The notes below the pieces were generated by a model, which worked only from the letters and a program-made list of their open reading frames with translations, was not told the DNA's origin and ran no database searches. This document shows, one piece after another, positions 39,701 through 51,800 of a DNA stretch of 64,000 nucleotides; position 1 is the first letter of the stretch; the number at the start of each line of letters is the position of its first letter. The stretch is from Coriaria nepalensis (taxonomy: Eukaryota > Streptophyta > Magnoliopsida > Cucurbitales > Coriariaceae). The stretch is from contig CP114498.1 of NCBI GenBank assembly GCA_027186245.1, forward strand, positions 5,711,501-5,775,500. The letters are read 5' to 3'. A program made the position numbers and the translations under genes.

Positions 39701-40030
39701 CTAAAGTTGAACCGTTCTATTATAAATGGTAGGAAATATAAAATTACTGACTTGTGAGATATCGGTTTTTACATCTCAGACTGACATCTCACATGATACT
39801 CTAAATTGCTCTACGTGTTGATGACTATTCAAAAATACTCATCGACTCATATAGTATTTTAGTATAGAAACTAAAACTCTCTTATCTAAAATACTCGACG
39901 GGTTGACAGTTGATTAGTGCTCGGAACACCCATTGACCCATAAAGTATTTTAGTCAGAGACTAAAACTCTCTGATCTGAACTACTTTATGTGTTGACTGG
40001 TGTGCAGGATACTCATCGACTTGTAGAGTA
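36780..40030. repeat. Large composite array of palindromic motifs with inverted halves
   Basis: Four sub-blocks are seen. (1) 36790-37080 repeats words such as AACTCGATCT and TTCTCGGTCTGAGAT. (2) 37080-37780 repeats AATGTTTAAACATTAGGTC, ATGATAGAAA, then GGTCGAATGATGAAAGGTT. (3) 38110-38300 repeats GGGTCGATG with CTTCGACTCTACG. (4) 38320-39730 carries the unit of block 2 in the opposite orientation (CCTTTCATCATTCGACCTAA, then CTATCATAACCTAATGTTTA) at a period of about 80-85 bp, with 15 or more diverged units. The units contain near-palindromes (AATGTTTAAACATT; GGTCGAACC-like), so the region could fold back at both unit and kilobase scale. GAGATATCGGTTT recurs near both outer edges (about 36788 and 39755). 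No coding sequence is present. Confidence 0.85.
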
Positions 40031-40689
40031 TTTTAGTAGATAGACCGAGAGTGTTCATAACATTATTATATTTATCATATTTATCAAACTTACATATATC
40101 AAATTATAAAATCATCACAAATGTCACAAAATCAAAATTTCATATATTAATATATTAAATGTCTATATATATATTTTTGATATATGTCACATGTTATTTG
40201 ACGCCAAAAAAGACTCAATACGGTTATCACAAATTAGGTTTACATCTAAATTTGCATGGTGATACTCTAAATATTTTAATATATACACACCACAATCCCC
40301 TTTTACTATTGATTTGTTATCATGCAATCCAGTGACCACGATAATCTCGAATGGTTAAAGGCTACAGCCAGACCCACCGCTCCTTAACAAGCATGAGATC
40401 ATCATGCTCATCCGAATTAACAATTCTAATATATTCTTCCCTTAGTTATTGCTACTCGAGAGGCTGTGTATGACTCTATTCACACATTTAGATGTCCATT
40501 ACCTAGGCCACTCAATGTTTATCCTTGTTGTTATAAGGGATGTACAAACGGTCTCTCATCTGTCTGTTCAATTCTCTGAAACTCAAACGCGAATTAATGC
40601 TTTGTTCGAAAAATCCGAGAATACATATTTAATTGTTGTAAAAAAAAAAGCACACACTAAAATAAGAGGTAAAAATTGATTGGTAGCAT
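40031..40689. other. Non-coding DNA between the arrays and the DUF1985 fragment
   Basis: AT-rich sequence. The 76-codon plus frame at 40449-40679 has no recognisable domain. No repeat unit is obvious. Confidence 0.35.
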
Positions 40690-41705
40690 ACTCGATCAAA
40701 CGGGTGATTTTCTCGCCTACTACGGATCCCCATAATCTTCTTCTCTAAGCCACCAAAAAAATCCTCTAACCTCAACACCGTTTCCATTTTCAACTCAACT
40801 TTATCACCTTCTACTTCTACTTCCCCTTCTTCTTCATCTATTTCTTTTTTCTTTCTACCTTTTTTTCTATTTTTTTTTCTTCTTCTTCATCTACGACTTT
40901 TTCTACAATTTTTTCTACTTCTTCTACTACATTTTCTTCTTCCTCCAATATCCTAGTCTAGTGTTCCACAAATTCGTCATCCTCACCTACGAAAGCTTGA
41001 AGAGTGGTCAAATACTCCTGACTTGATTCTTCTTTGGTTGGCCTTAGAATTCCACAGATGACAAGCTGTATTTAAAAAATATCAAAGTCAATCTAATTTT
41101 AATCAGTATTATGAGTTAAAAAAATGAAATATTACTTATTTTTCCTAGTCAACAACTTGACATTTTCATGACCGACAAGCTGATCCACTGATAACCAATT
41201 TAAAATCCGAGACATGCGATTCTCATTACCCTAAATTCAAGCTTTCTTTCCAAGATAAGGAATGGTTTCATAACCATATACCTATACAGTTATGAATTAA
41301 CTATTAGCAAACATAAACCAAAATATGGTAAAAGCTAAATATAAACTCTAACTCATAAAACAAGTGAAAATCCGTATAAGTCATTGGTTTATTCAACAAG
41401 TGCTCGTCTTTTTCTATCCGCTTAATTATGTGGTCTGGAAGTTCTGCATGACATTTTAATCTCATCACCAATGCAAACTCTCTTAGGCCAAACCACATAG
41501 GCTTCTTGCACTGCATAAACCACAATTTATGCTTCTTCTTTCATTCCACTCACAGAAGAATGAAAAAGTTCATAAGTTGCCCCAAGTTCTTAAGTTGACT
41601 ACTCACATTCAGAAAATATTCTAGACAAGTAGACCTAAAAGACTCTAATTGTACTAGGGTTAACTTCTTCCTTATATCACCAATCACCACTTCATAATCA
41701 TACTG
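40690..41705 (-). pseudogene. DUF1985 / Ulp1-type MULE gene fragment
   Basis: Reading leftwards on the minus strand, three blocks follow the order of plant DUF1985 proteins. First is an upstream helical part (LVQLESFRSTCLEYFLNV, then LGQLMNFF) at about 41550-41690. Next is the DUF1985 core (LWFMQCKKPMWFGLREFALV, then RLKCHAELP) at 41430-41530. Then comes VYGYETIPYLGKK, followed by MSRILNWLS, at about 41150-41285. A long Glu/Lys/Val-rich stretch follows at 40800-41000. Stops interrupt it (for example near 41545, 41230 and 40955), and no Ulp1 cysteine-protease domain follows. Such genes are usually carried by Mutator-like transposons in plants. It sits between two palindromic arrays. The family call comes from recalled pattern, without a search. 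Confidence 0.62.
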
Positions 41706-42190
41706 TAATACTCGATGGGAATATGAACGGTAATCGAGTTATCAAACAATTTATATAAACTATGGGATCATCAAACAGTTTATATGAACTATGGGATCAT
41801 TAAGTAGTTTATAATGACTGCTCGATAGCTCTATGGACATATGAATGACCATTGAGTCATCGAGATTATACTGCTTGATTGCTTGATAAGAATATTAATG
41901 TCCATCGAGTAAAAAGTTCAAATACACTACTCGATGACCATTCATGAAGTAGTGCATATGAACTTCTTGCTGGATGGCTCGATGGACATGTGAATGACCA
42001 TCGAGCTATCGAGATTGTACTGCTCAATTGCTCGATGAGAGTATTAATGTCCATCGAGCAAGAAGTTCATATGTACTGCTCAATTGCCTGATGGCTTGAT
42101 GGCTATTCGTCGAGCAGTGCATATTAACTTCTTGCTCGATGGCTCGATGGATATTGATATTCATATCTATCTAGCCATCGAACAATACAT
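41706..42190. repeat. GCTCGATGG palindromic array
   Basis: Words such as CTCGATGG, CATCGAG, GAAGTTCATATG and ATGACCATCGAG alternate in both orientations for about 480 bp, with loose units of about 100 bp. Neighbouring words are reverse complements of each other, so single strands could form many local hairpins. The motif set differs from that at 36.8-40.0 kb, but the style is the same. Confidence 0.8.
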
Positions 42191-42887
42191 TATAAATTGA
42201 TTGATGGTCTGAGTCTTGTAAATATTTCAAATCAAAATAAATATAATAACTCCAAAAAAAATATGAAATCAATATTTCATTGTCATTCCAGTGCTATCTT
42301 CAATTTTTTGTCGAATTTTTTTTATAGATTTTGTTAATTGCGAACTATTATTTCAGATTTTTCTTCAGATTTTTTTAACTGATAACATTTACGAAACTAA
42401 GAGTTTGAGCTTCATTTTTATGTGATTCGGATCGTGTTTATGACAGGAGACTTTATGAAAGTTAAGATTTCAAATATTTTTTGCGTGTTCGTGTTTAAAT
42501 TGTCATTTTCTTTTATTTTTATTTTCGAACTATTTATTATTTTAATAAATTTAACATATACTTTTAAAATAAATTATGAGCTAAAATTCTCACTAAAATT
42601 TTTACCGAATTTGCGAGGCATTTAAATTGGCCACCATGTACACCCCTTGATCGTCTATGTATTAATTTGACCGTCCGCTTAGCATGGGACCCAGTTACCG
42701 AGTAGGATGCAGCAGGTAATGCAGGAGTCGAGTTGTGCTCACATCAGCTGCAATTTAGTAATTACATCAGTACGCTGACAAGATCTGCCGTTTTAGATAA
42801 TACTAGGAAAGGGGGAGAGACAGACAGATTAAAGTGGAGAGGCAGAGAGAGGCTCCGTCAATCGGAATCTGTTTCTCTGAGACTTCG
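42191..42887. other. PEX13 upstream region and leader
   Basis: AT-rich to about 42620, then a more balanced promoter and leader with GA-rich sequence (GGGGGAGAGACAGACAG near 42810) just before the PEX13 ATG. No other gene is seen; the 67-codon frame at 42422-42625 is low complexity. Confidence 0.45.
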
Positions 42888-45800
42888 ATGGATTCCAAGC
42901 CTCAAACCGCAGGTTCGTTCTCCCATCGCCCGTAAAATTCCCCTCTTTTTAATAATTCGTTTCCGTTTCTTTCAAGGATTCATTCTTGTGTCTGTTGTTT
43001 ATTTAATTTTGTTTCCCATACTTGATCGGAAATTTTCCTCTTTGAATGATGGTAATTTTCTCAAAATTTCTACATATAAAGGCGTTGGAATTTTGGATTT
43101 TTAATGAGGAAAGAAGCAGGTAGGTTTGGAATCTCCCCCCCCCCCCCCCCCCCCCCCCGCGGGGGATGAATTAGGTTTTCAAATGATCGGTTTTTGTTCC
43201 AGAAATTGGATATGAAGTACTGTATTTACCTGTCCAATTTGGCCAGAAAACAATGCTTGACGATAGTCTTGAATTGTAACCACAATTGATGTCATGGAGA
43301 TAACTCTGTTCAGCTTATTGGATTACCTCCAGATTCTTTTTGCTTCATCTTATGTAACTATAGAATTCAAAAATTTTGCTTATAATTAGCAACGGATGAT
43401 TGATGGTGAGGTTTTGACCTTGGATTAGAGAGTGAGTAGAGCTGTCAAGTTTTATCCTTTTTATTAGTAGGTTTGCTTATTACTCTTAGTCATCAGAACT
43501 GATTGGTATGAACCTCATTTGACTTTGCATGTAACATTGTGTCTATGAAATTTGTGTTATATATTCTAGGTACTAGGTTCCTTTAATTGTATGACTTTGG
43601 CCATGGTACCTCTTCTGCGATTCAATCTATTATTGCTAATTGTTTTGGTTTGGATTCTCTTGAATAATCTTCCCAATCAATCTAACTTATTAAATGGATT
43701 CATTCAATCTATCTCTGTTTTTCCAGTGTTTGGGTGGGTTCAATTTATGGAAACGTCTGAGTTATATTGGTTTTGCTTTTCTTTATGATTCTATGATGTT
43801 TGTCCCCTGACTGATCTCAACAAATAATTAAAGTTCGCAATTAGTTTTCAGAAACCCATACTCTTATACCAATTTGCCACCTTTAAGGTTCAGTCGCTAC
43901 AGTATCAATCCAAGAAACTACCTCATTCCATACTGGAACATCCAAGTTCCTGCACATTTCCTACAAGCCAAAACAAGATCTGGTTAATGTTTATTGGAGC
44001 TAGATGAGATATTGGTAAACACTAGACATTAGGTGGCAACATATTGTGGGTGTCTGTGGTGGAATGCCTGTAGGTTTAGCTTCAAATGAGCAGCTACCGT
44101 AGTCAGTTTGGGCATCGTCTTCTTACTTTGTAGAGGGTAGACTTACCTACCAATACCCATGAATCCTTTTAATGACACAGAAAAAGGAGAAAAAAAGAGG
44201 AATAGGGAACAACAGGTAAAAAGATAGAAAGTAGAAATTATTCTTAATCGTGAGTATATGTCATAACAAATAGTAGAGACTGATTTTGTATATGCACCAA
44301 ATCTGATCTAATAATAACATAAAACCCAATATTTATAATGTTTTGGTAGTCTTAATTTTAGGTGCTCCAAACAATAAAAAATCTAACTATACACAAGTTA
44401 GTAGTCTTAATAGTATCAGAAATCACTCTGGACTAATACTAACTTGGCCATAATTATACAATGGATGTAGATCCTTTCATGAATTGAAAATGTGATTAGC
44501 TTCCTCAGTAAAAATATCACTTGTAGGTTACTGCCAGACTTTAGCATGGGACGGTTGAACAATGAGCAAGAGAATAGACAGCTGGAAGATTGGTTAGCTG
44601 CTTGGAAGCGATTGGGCATGAGCTCAATTTCTTTTTAGATTCCCTCATTGGTGTTTAATCTCTTCTCCCCTCTCTCCTAATCATATCTATACGTATTATC
44701 TGTAAGGTGAGATATCCATTATATTGTTTCCTTCTCTGAAATTATTTAGGTTGAAACCAAATTTTCTGGGTTCAACATTGTCTTTAGACTTTGTAGAGTT
44801 TAGAGATGCTAATGTCAACTCTAACTTGTTGACCACTTTACTGCATTGGTTCCTGTTGTTTCCTGAACCAAGTATTCTGCCTTGCTTTGCAGGATGTGAT
44901 ATTTTATGCTAACTTGGTTCATAGTCACCCTTAGTCTTTTATATACCGGCCTCAGCATTAACCATTCTAATGTAGGACAAGAAGTGGAATAAACGAAGGA
45001 ATTTAAAATAAAAGGAAAACACTAGTAATTGTTCTAAACAATCTACATATTTATTCAAAAGTTCTCTAACAAATTGAGGACCTATTTTGTATAGAGACCA
45101 AACTCCAATACGATAAGTAGCCTAATACCCTATTGGCCATAGAGTATTAGCAAGTATGATAAACTGAATTTGTAAAGCTGTACGAACAATTAGAACCAAA
45201 CTCAACACAATTTAATATTCTTAAACCTTAAAAGTACCAGAAAAATCTAAAGTTGATACCAACTTGGCCATAATTATACAAGGGATGTAGACAACTCTCG
45301 TCAATTAAAAGTGGAAGTAATCTCCTTGAGTTGACATCTCCCCTAAGGTACTTCTAGACTTTTGACAAGTGAGAAAGGCGTTTGTGTTGATGTGGGTAAT
45401 AGAAGAGAAAAGAAAAGGATTGATCGTTGCATGTGTGCATTTATTTATTTTGTTATTCTGTACTTCTTCCCTTATTTGGAAATTCAATATGCTGTTCATC
45501 ATTGCAGCTAATAGTCCCCCACGAAAACCCTGGGAACAATCCGGTGGATCGTCCAGTCCCGGACCTTTTAAAGCGCCATCGGCTGGCAATACCAGTGACG
45601 TAGTTGAAGCTTCTGGAACTGCAAGACCTGGAGAAATCGTCTCTAGTTCCGATAGAAGTGCTGTTGTTAATAGAAATGCACTTGGCAGGCCCGTCCCCTC
45701 TAGGCCTTGGGAGCAAAACACGGGGGTAAATAGCTATGGAGGTAATTTTGCAATTAGTAGTTGCGTCATTACAATTTTAAACTCCTTGACATCTTTAAAT

Positions 45801-48800
45801 TCTTACCTATGTTCTTGATGCAGGTTATGGGTCAACGATGAACTACAATTCTGGCTATGGGTCTGGAATGTTGGGTTCTCAATATGGTGGACTCAATGGA
45901 TCTTATGGTGGTGGAATGTATGGAAACAGTATGTATAGGGGAGGGGGATATGGGGGACTCAATGGATCTTCCGGGATGTATGGGAGTGGAATGTATAATA
46001 GTAGTTTGGGAGGCCCGATGGGTAGTTATGGAATGGGGATGGGTATGGGTATGGGTGGTCCTTATGGTGGTCAGGATCCAAATGATCCACATGGTGCTCC
46101 TCCATCGCCACCAGGATTTTGGATCTCAGCTCTTCAAGTGGTAAGACATTTTATATTTTTTCCAATGATTATGTTGAGGGTTGTCTATAATGTTAAATTC
46201 TTGTTTTTACCTGTTTTTCCTTGTTTTTTTTTCTTTATTAATAGTTTTTACTTTCTTAATTAAGATTCAAAAATGGCTTTAAAGTGTCAAAATCTGTGGC
46301 AAAATCGTCCCAAAATAAAGATATGAATTATTGGATCACTATTTTAAGTTTGTGTGTTCGTTTTGTGTGTTCATATATGTTTGTATTGCTCATAAATTTG
46401 TCTGGTATCTTAAGTGCTGAGATTGATTTGTGAAACAAATAATGGAGAATAAAAAACTGGTATGTATTTTCTGTATATTCAATCTGTATAGCCTGAGTCC
46501 TTTTATAGACTAGATACAACCTTAGGAAATCTATAGAAATCTCTAGACTTAAGGAATCTGTTATTCTAACCCCTAGAAATTAGGTATAAGATATATTCTC
46601 TAATATACCCAATTTTCCTCTTTATTTTAAGACTCCCTCTCAAGCTGGAGAATAAATGTTCTTTAATCCTAGCTTGCTAACCATTTTATGGAAATGATGA
46701 TTGGATAACCCTTTAGTCAATACATCAGCTAGTTGTCCTTCAGTCGATACATAGGGCATGCAAATCAAACCACTGTCTAGTTTCTCTTTTATGAAGTGTC
46801 TATCAACTTCCACATGTTTAGTCCGATCATGTTGAACCGGATTATGAGTAATGTTAATTGCTGACTTATTATCACAGTACAACTTTATTGGTTTTTCAAT
46901 TAGAACCTTGAGATCTTTTAGTATAATTTCTAACCATAGTAATTCACAAATTCCTAAGGCCATAGCGCGGAACTCAGCCTCTGCACTTGATCTTGCAACC
47001 ACCGCTTGCTTCTTACTTCTCCATCTAATTAGATTTCCACCAAGAAATGTACAATAACTTGAAGTTGATTTTCTGTCTACCTCCAATCCTGCATAGTCTG
47101 CATCTGTATATACTTTTAGGTTTATTCTGGACCCTTTCTTAAATAATAACCCCTTGTCCGGGACTAGACTTCAAATACTGTAGGATTTTATACACAGCCT
47201 GAAGATGTACTTCCTTCGGATTGTGCATGAATTGGCTTGCTACACTCACTGCATATGCTATATTAGGTTTGGTATGAGTCAAATATATTAGTCTCCCAAC
47301 AAGCCTTTGATACATTCCCTTATCCACCATCTCACCTTCAACTGCTTCCCCAAGCTTATGATTTAGTTCGATGGGAGTCTCGATAGGTCGACTCCCTGTT
47401 TTCCCAGTTTCCTTCTGTAAGTTCGTTACATACTTCTGTTGTGAAACAAATATTCCCTCCTTCAAGTGTGCTACTTCAATTCCTAGGAAGTACTTCAACT
47501 TTCTAAGATCTTTTATTTCAAACTCCATGGCCAGTTTTCCTTTAAGTGACTCCTTTTCTATTTGATCACTCTCGGTAATGATGATGTCGTCCACGTATAC
47601 AATGAGAGCTGTGACTCCCCCCGAAGCAGTATGCTTTATAAATAGTGTATGGTCCTCTTGACTCTGTTTGTATCCTCAAGCCAACATAGCTCTTGTAAAT
47701 CTTCCAAACCAAGCTCTAGGAGACTGTTTTAGTCCATACAATGCCTTCCTCAACTTACACACCACATTCTTCTTTGTGTCAAAGCCCGGTGGTGTTTCCA
47801 TATAGATTTCTTCCTCGAGGTCTCCATGAAGAAACGCATTCTTCACATTGAGTTGTTGCAAGTTCCAATCAAAATTAGCAGCTAACGTCAATAATATTCT
47901 TGCTGTGTTCATTTTTGCAATCGGGGCAAATGTCTCCTCATAGTCAACACCAAATGTCTGAGTGTACCCCTTTGCTACCAATCTTGCTTTGTATCTTTCT
48001 AGGGATCCATCTGCATTATATTTTACTGAAAATATCCACCTGCACCCTACTGGTTTCTTACCTTCTGGCAGTTCAACCAGCTCCCAAGTCTTATTCTTCT
48101 CGAGTGCCTGCATTTCAACTTTCATAGCATGTTTCCACTTTGTACTGCTTAATGCCTCAGTTAATGTTTTAGGAATGTGTATAGAGTTTAAGTGAGTCAG
48201 AAAGACTTTATGTGAAGGAGAATAATTGTCAAAAGTGACAAATTGTGAAAGTGGGTGTTGTGTGCATTTTTTGGTACCTTTCCGAAGTGCAATAGGTAGA
48301 TCTAATTCACCCTTGTTAGGTAAGGAAGAAATAGTTACCTGTTCAATATCCCCTTCCACTATAGTTTGAGGTCCTTGCTGCGGTTCCAACTCTTGGACAA
48401 GCGTTGGATCAGTCTGACATCCCTTCTTCCTTGAGTCGGACTTGGAGTGGTTTAGAAACTGTAGGATTAGGTGCTGTAGGATCAGGTGCTGGAATTGATG
48501 GTTCAGGTTGTGGAGATGATTGTGGATTTAGATTTACTGATGATGAAGGTTGAGATAATGATAGTGGAAGATTGGAAAACCAGTCCAACATGTCCTTCTC
48601 CTCTTCAAGTAACGTTTCCCCTTGAGGAGAATAAGACTCACCTTCAACAAAGGTGACATCTATTGTAATGTAGATTTTGCGGGTAGACGAATGATAACAC
48701 TTGTAGCCTTTTTGAGTAGCTGAGTATCCAATGAATAGACATCGAAGGGCTCAAGGATCTAATTTGCTCCGATTATGAGAATGTATATGGACAAATACTG

Positions 48801-51800
48801 CACATCCAAACACTCTAGGGGGTAGTCGGTTTGGTAAGTTGTACTCTGAAAAATGTTGGGAAAAAAACCTCCCACGGGCTCTAGTTGTCTAATACTTGAG
48901 TAAGGATTCTGTTGATAAGAAAGGTAGCAGTAAGTACTGCTTCTCCCCATAAGTATTGAGGGACTTATCGCTGAAATAGTAAGGCCCGAGCAGTTTCCAG
49001 TAGGTGTCTGTTTTTCCTCTCTGCCACTCCATTCTGTTGAGGTGTGTCAATGTAGGAAGATTCATGAATTATACCTTCGTTATGGAGAAACGAACTTAAC
49101 GTCTGATTAAAAAACTCTTTTCCATTATCTGACCTCAATCTCTTAATGCCTACACCAAATTGTGTTTTTATCATTTTTAGAAAGATAGGAAAGATGGTTG
49201 TGACATCTGATTTTTGTTTCATTAAGTAGACCCATGTGACTCGAGTGCAATCATCAATAAACATGACAAACCAACGTGCTCCTGAAACATTAGCCACCCT
49301 AGAAGGTCCCCACTCATCACTATGTATCAAATGAAATGGTTTCAATGATGTATTGTTACTTGTAGGAAAAGACACTCGTTTGTGTTTTGCAATTTCACAT
49401 GCATCACAATGTAATAGTTTCAAATCTATATTTCTAAATAGCAAAGGAAATTTGAGGCTAAGGGTTTTAAAGGAAGGGTGGCCTAGTCGTAGATGATGGA
49501 GGAAAATTTGGTCTTTAGTTGTAGATGTAGCTGATAGTTGCAAGGCTAGATGTCTGGTCTGTGCAGTTTCTTTACCACCCCAAGGCTCAAGATAGTAGAG
49601 ACCATTCTTTTCTTTAGCATGCCCAATCGTCTTCCCCGTATGTTGGTCCTAAAACATACATAAAAATTTGGAGAAAATTAGTTGACAATTTAGATCTTTA
49701 GAAAGTTGTTTTACTGATATAAGGTTTGCTATAATTTTGGGTACATGTAGGACATTTTTCAATGTTAGGGATGGTCCTAAGGATATATTCCCTTGACCTG
49801 CTACAGTGACCAGTGAGCCATCAGCTATAATGATCTTTTTATTACTAGGACATGGATTATAGGTAGAGAAGATATGGGAGGAATGGGTCATATGGTCGGT
49901 TGCTCCTGAATCTATTATCCATACTGTTTTTGGGTCATTAGTTGAGGCATTAAGAGCATAAGAGTTAGAAATCATACCAAAGAAAGCTAATGAACAAGAG
50001 GAACCTGATGGTTTTCCGAGAGAGTCAAGAAGGTTTCTGAGGCGGTCAATATCATCTTTACTAAAAAACTTCTCATTGTGCACAGATTGCTCATTGTGCA
50101 GTAGTTCATTCTGTGCAGTATGGGCATTATGAGCTTGCCCTTTATTCTGGGCAGTCCTGCCCTTATTATAAGTAGGATTTTGAGGCTTTCCGTGTAACTT
50201 CCAGCAGTTATCTTTTGTGTGTCCTACTTTCTTGCAGTAGTTGCATACTAAGTTTCCCTTTTCTGCAAATCTGGGATCAAACCGACTTTCAAATTTCCTA
50301 TTATCTTTTGCTACCACTAGGGCTCTTTTTGCAGCTTGTTCTGCAGCTCCGGTTATGATAAGGGCAGATCATTCCACCGGTTGCACTTTCAACATGACTC
50401 CTCTCCTACTTTCCTCCTCACGAACAATTGAAATTGTTTCTCCCAATGTTGGTAATTCTCTTCCTAAGATCTGAACCCTTACTGGGTCAAATTTTGCATT
50501 TAAGCCTGCCAAGAAATCGTACGTTCTTTTCTTTTCTATGAACGTTTTTAATGTAACAGCATCCTCACTATTGGTCATCTTAATGACTTGATAATAATCC
50601 AACTCATACCATAGATTTTTCAAATGGTTGGCATATTTTGTCACTGTTTTGTTCCCTTGTTTCGCAGCAGCTAATTTTGTTTTTATTTCATACACTTGTG
50701 CTGCATCGGCTACCTTTGAGTAGGTTTGTTGGATTGCTTCCCAAATTTCCTGAGCAGTGGTTAGGAACATAACAGTATGACTGACCTCTGGTATCATAGA
50801 ATTCCATAGCCAAGACATAACCATTGAATCTGCTTCATCCCACATAGGGAACCGTGGGTCCTGCTTCTCCGGCCCTATGCCGAGAAGGTGATTGATCTTT
50901 CCTTTTCCTTTCAGATAGGTCTGCACAAATTGAGACCACTTTAGGTAGTTATTTCCATTTAGCCTATACGTGGCTTGAATGTTTTGTAGATCGTTGAATC
51001 CTTGTTGGGTTATGGACTCCTCTGCCGGAAGAAGATTACTGGTGGTTGAACCATCAGACATCATGATTTATGAAAAAAAAAAAGAACCTAGGGCTCTGAT
51101 ACCGTGAAACAAATAATGGAGAATAAAAAACTGGTATGTATTTTTTGTATATTCAATCTGTACAACCTAAGTTCTTTTATAGACTAGATACTACAACCTT
51201 AGGAAATCTATAGAAATCCCTAGACTTAAGGAATCTGTTATTATAACTCCTAGAAATTAGGTACAAGATATATTCTCTAATATACCCAATTTTCCTCTTT
51301 ATTTTAACAATTTGCTATATGTAAAGATTTTGCACTTTGAACCTGAAAACTCACAACTCTGCTTCTTGGTTTAAGTAGTAACATCTTTCAAATAAATGGG
51401 TACATGCGCCACAGTTTTGTTTGGAAGACTTGACACAAAAAAAAAAAATGTTATTGTGGTCCTTTTAGAGTTTTAGTACTCTCAACTTTCAAGCATTTTT
51501 TCATGTTATTTTAGGTTTAGGTGAGGACGTTATGATGTGCTAGGCAACTGTGTCAGACAGTTTGGATTGATGATTACTAGTACTGCTAGAGAACTCGGCC
51601 TCTTTATTTGAAAATATCAGTCTTAAATGGTATGATTTTAAAGCTATACCTGATAGAGAAAAGTTGTAGCAGGGGTAGGGTTCAGTCTTATGGTCGACCT
51701 GGCAATCTATGATTTATTCTTGAGCATTTTGTTTTTCTTTGGCAACCTACATTTGTTTCTTGGGTCCAGTTTTGCATTCTACCATGATTTCATGACTTCA

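Larger units (their letters stand above)
46431..51309 (-). mobile_element. Full-length Ty1/copia element in PEX13 intron 3
   Basis: LTRs at 46431-46632 (202 bp) and 51105-51309 (205 bp) differ by about ten substitutions and one 3-bp indel. The target duplication ATTTG is at 46426-46430 and 51310-51314. The primer site CGGTATCAGAGCCC (minus strand, up to 51104) follows the 5' LTR, and a purine tract (GAGAGGGAG) precedes the 3' LTR. Minus-strand domains in order: gag 51064-50369; zinc knuckle (CNYCKKVGHTKDNCWKLHGK) and protease (WIIDSGATDHMTH) within 50317-49649; GAG-pre-integrase and integrase 49543-48965; reverse transcriptase 48389-47676 and 47594-47139; RNase H 47086-46640. Frame breaks include a TGA at 50369-50371 between gag and zinc knuckle and shifts before the reverse transcriptase and before RNase H. 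It is antisense to PEX13. Confidence 0.95.

Noticed and set aside
37080..39730. Possible CRISPR array
   Set aside because: The repeats are diverged, near-palindromic, lack unique equal-length spacers and lie in plant nuclear DNA with no cas genes.
45305..45721. 138-codon minus frame opposite PEX13 exon 2
   Set aside because: Antisense shadow of a coding exon with a Gly/Pro/Ser-rich composition and no domain.
45832..46092. His/Thr/Ser-rich minus frame opposite PEX13 exon 3
   Set aside because: Produced by the antisense of the Gly/Tyr-rich repeats of PEX13.
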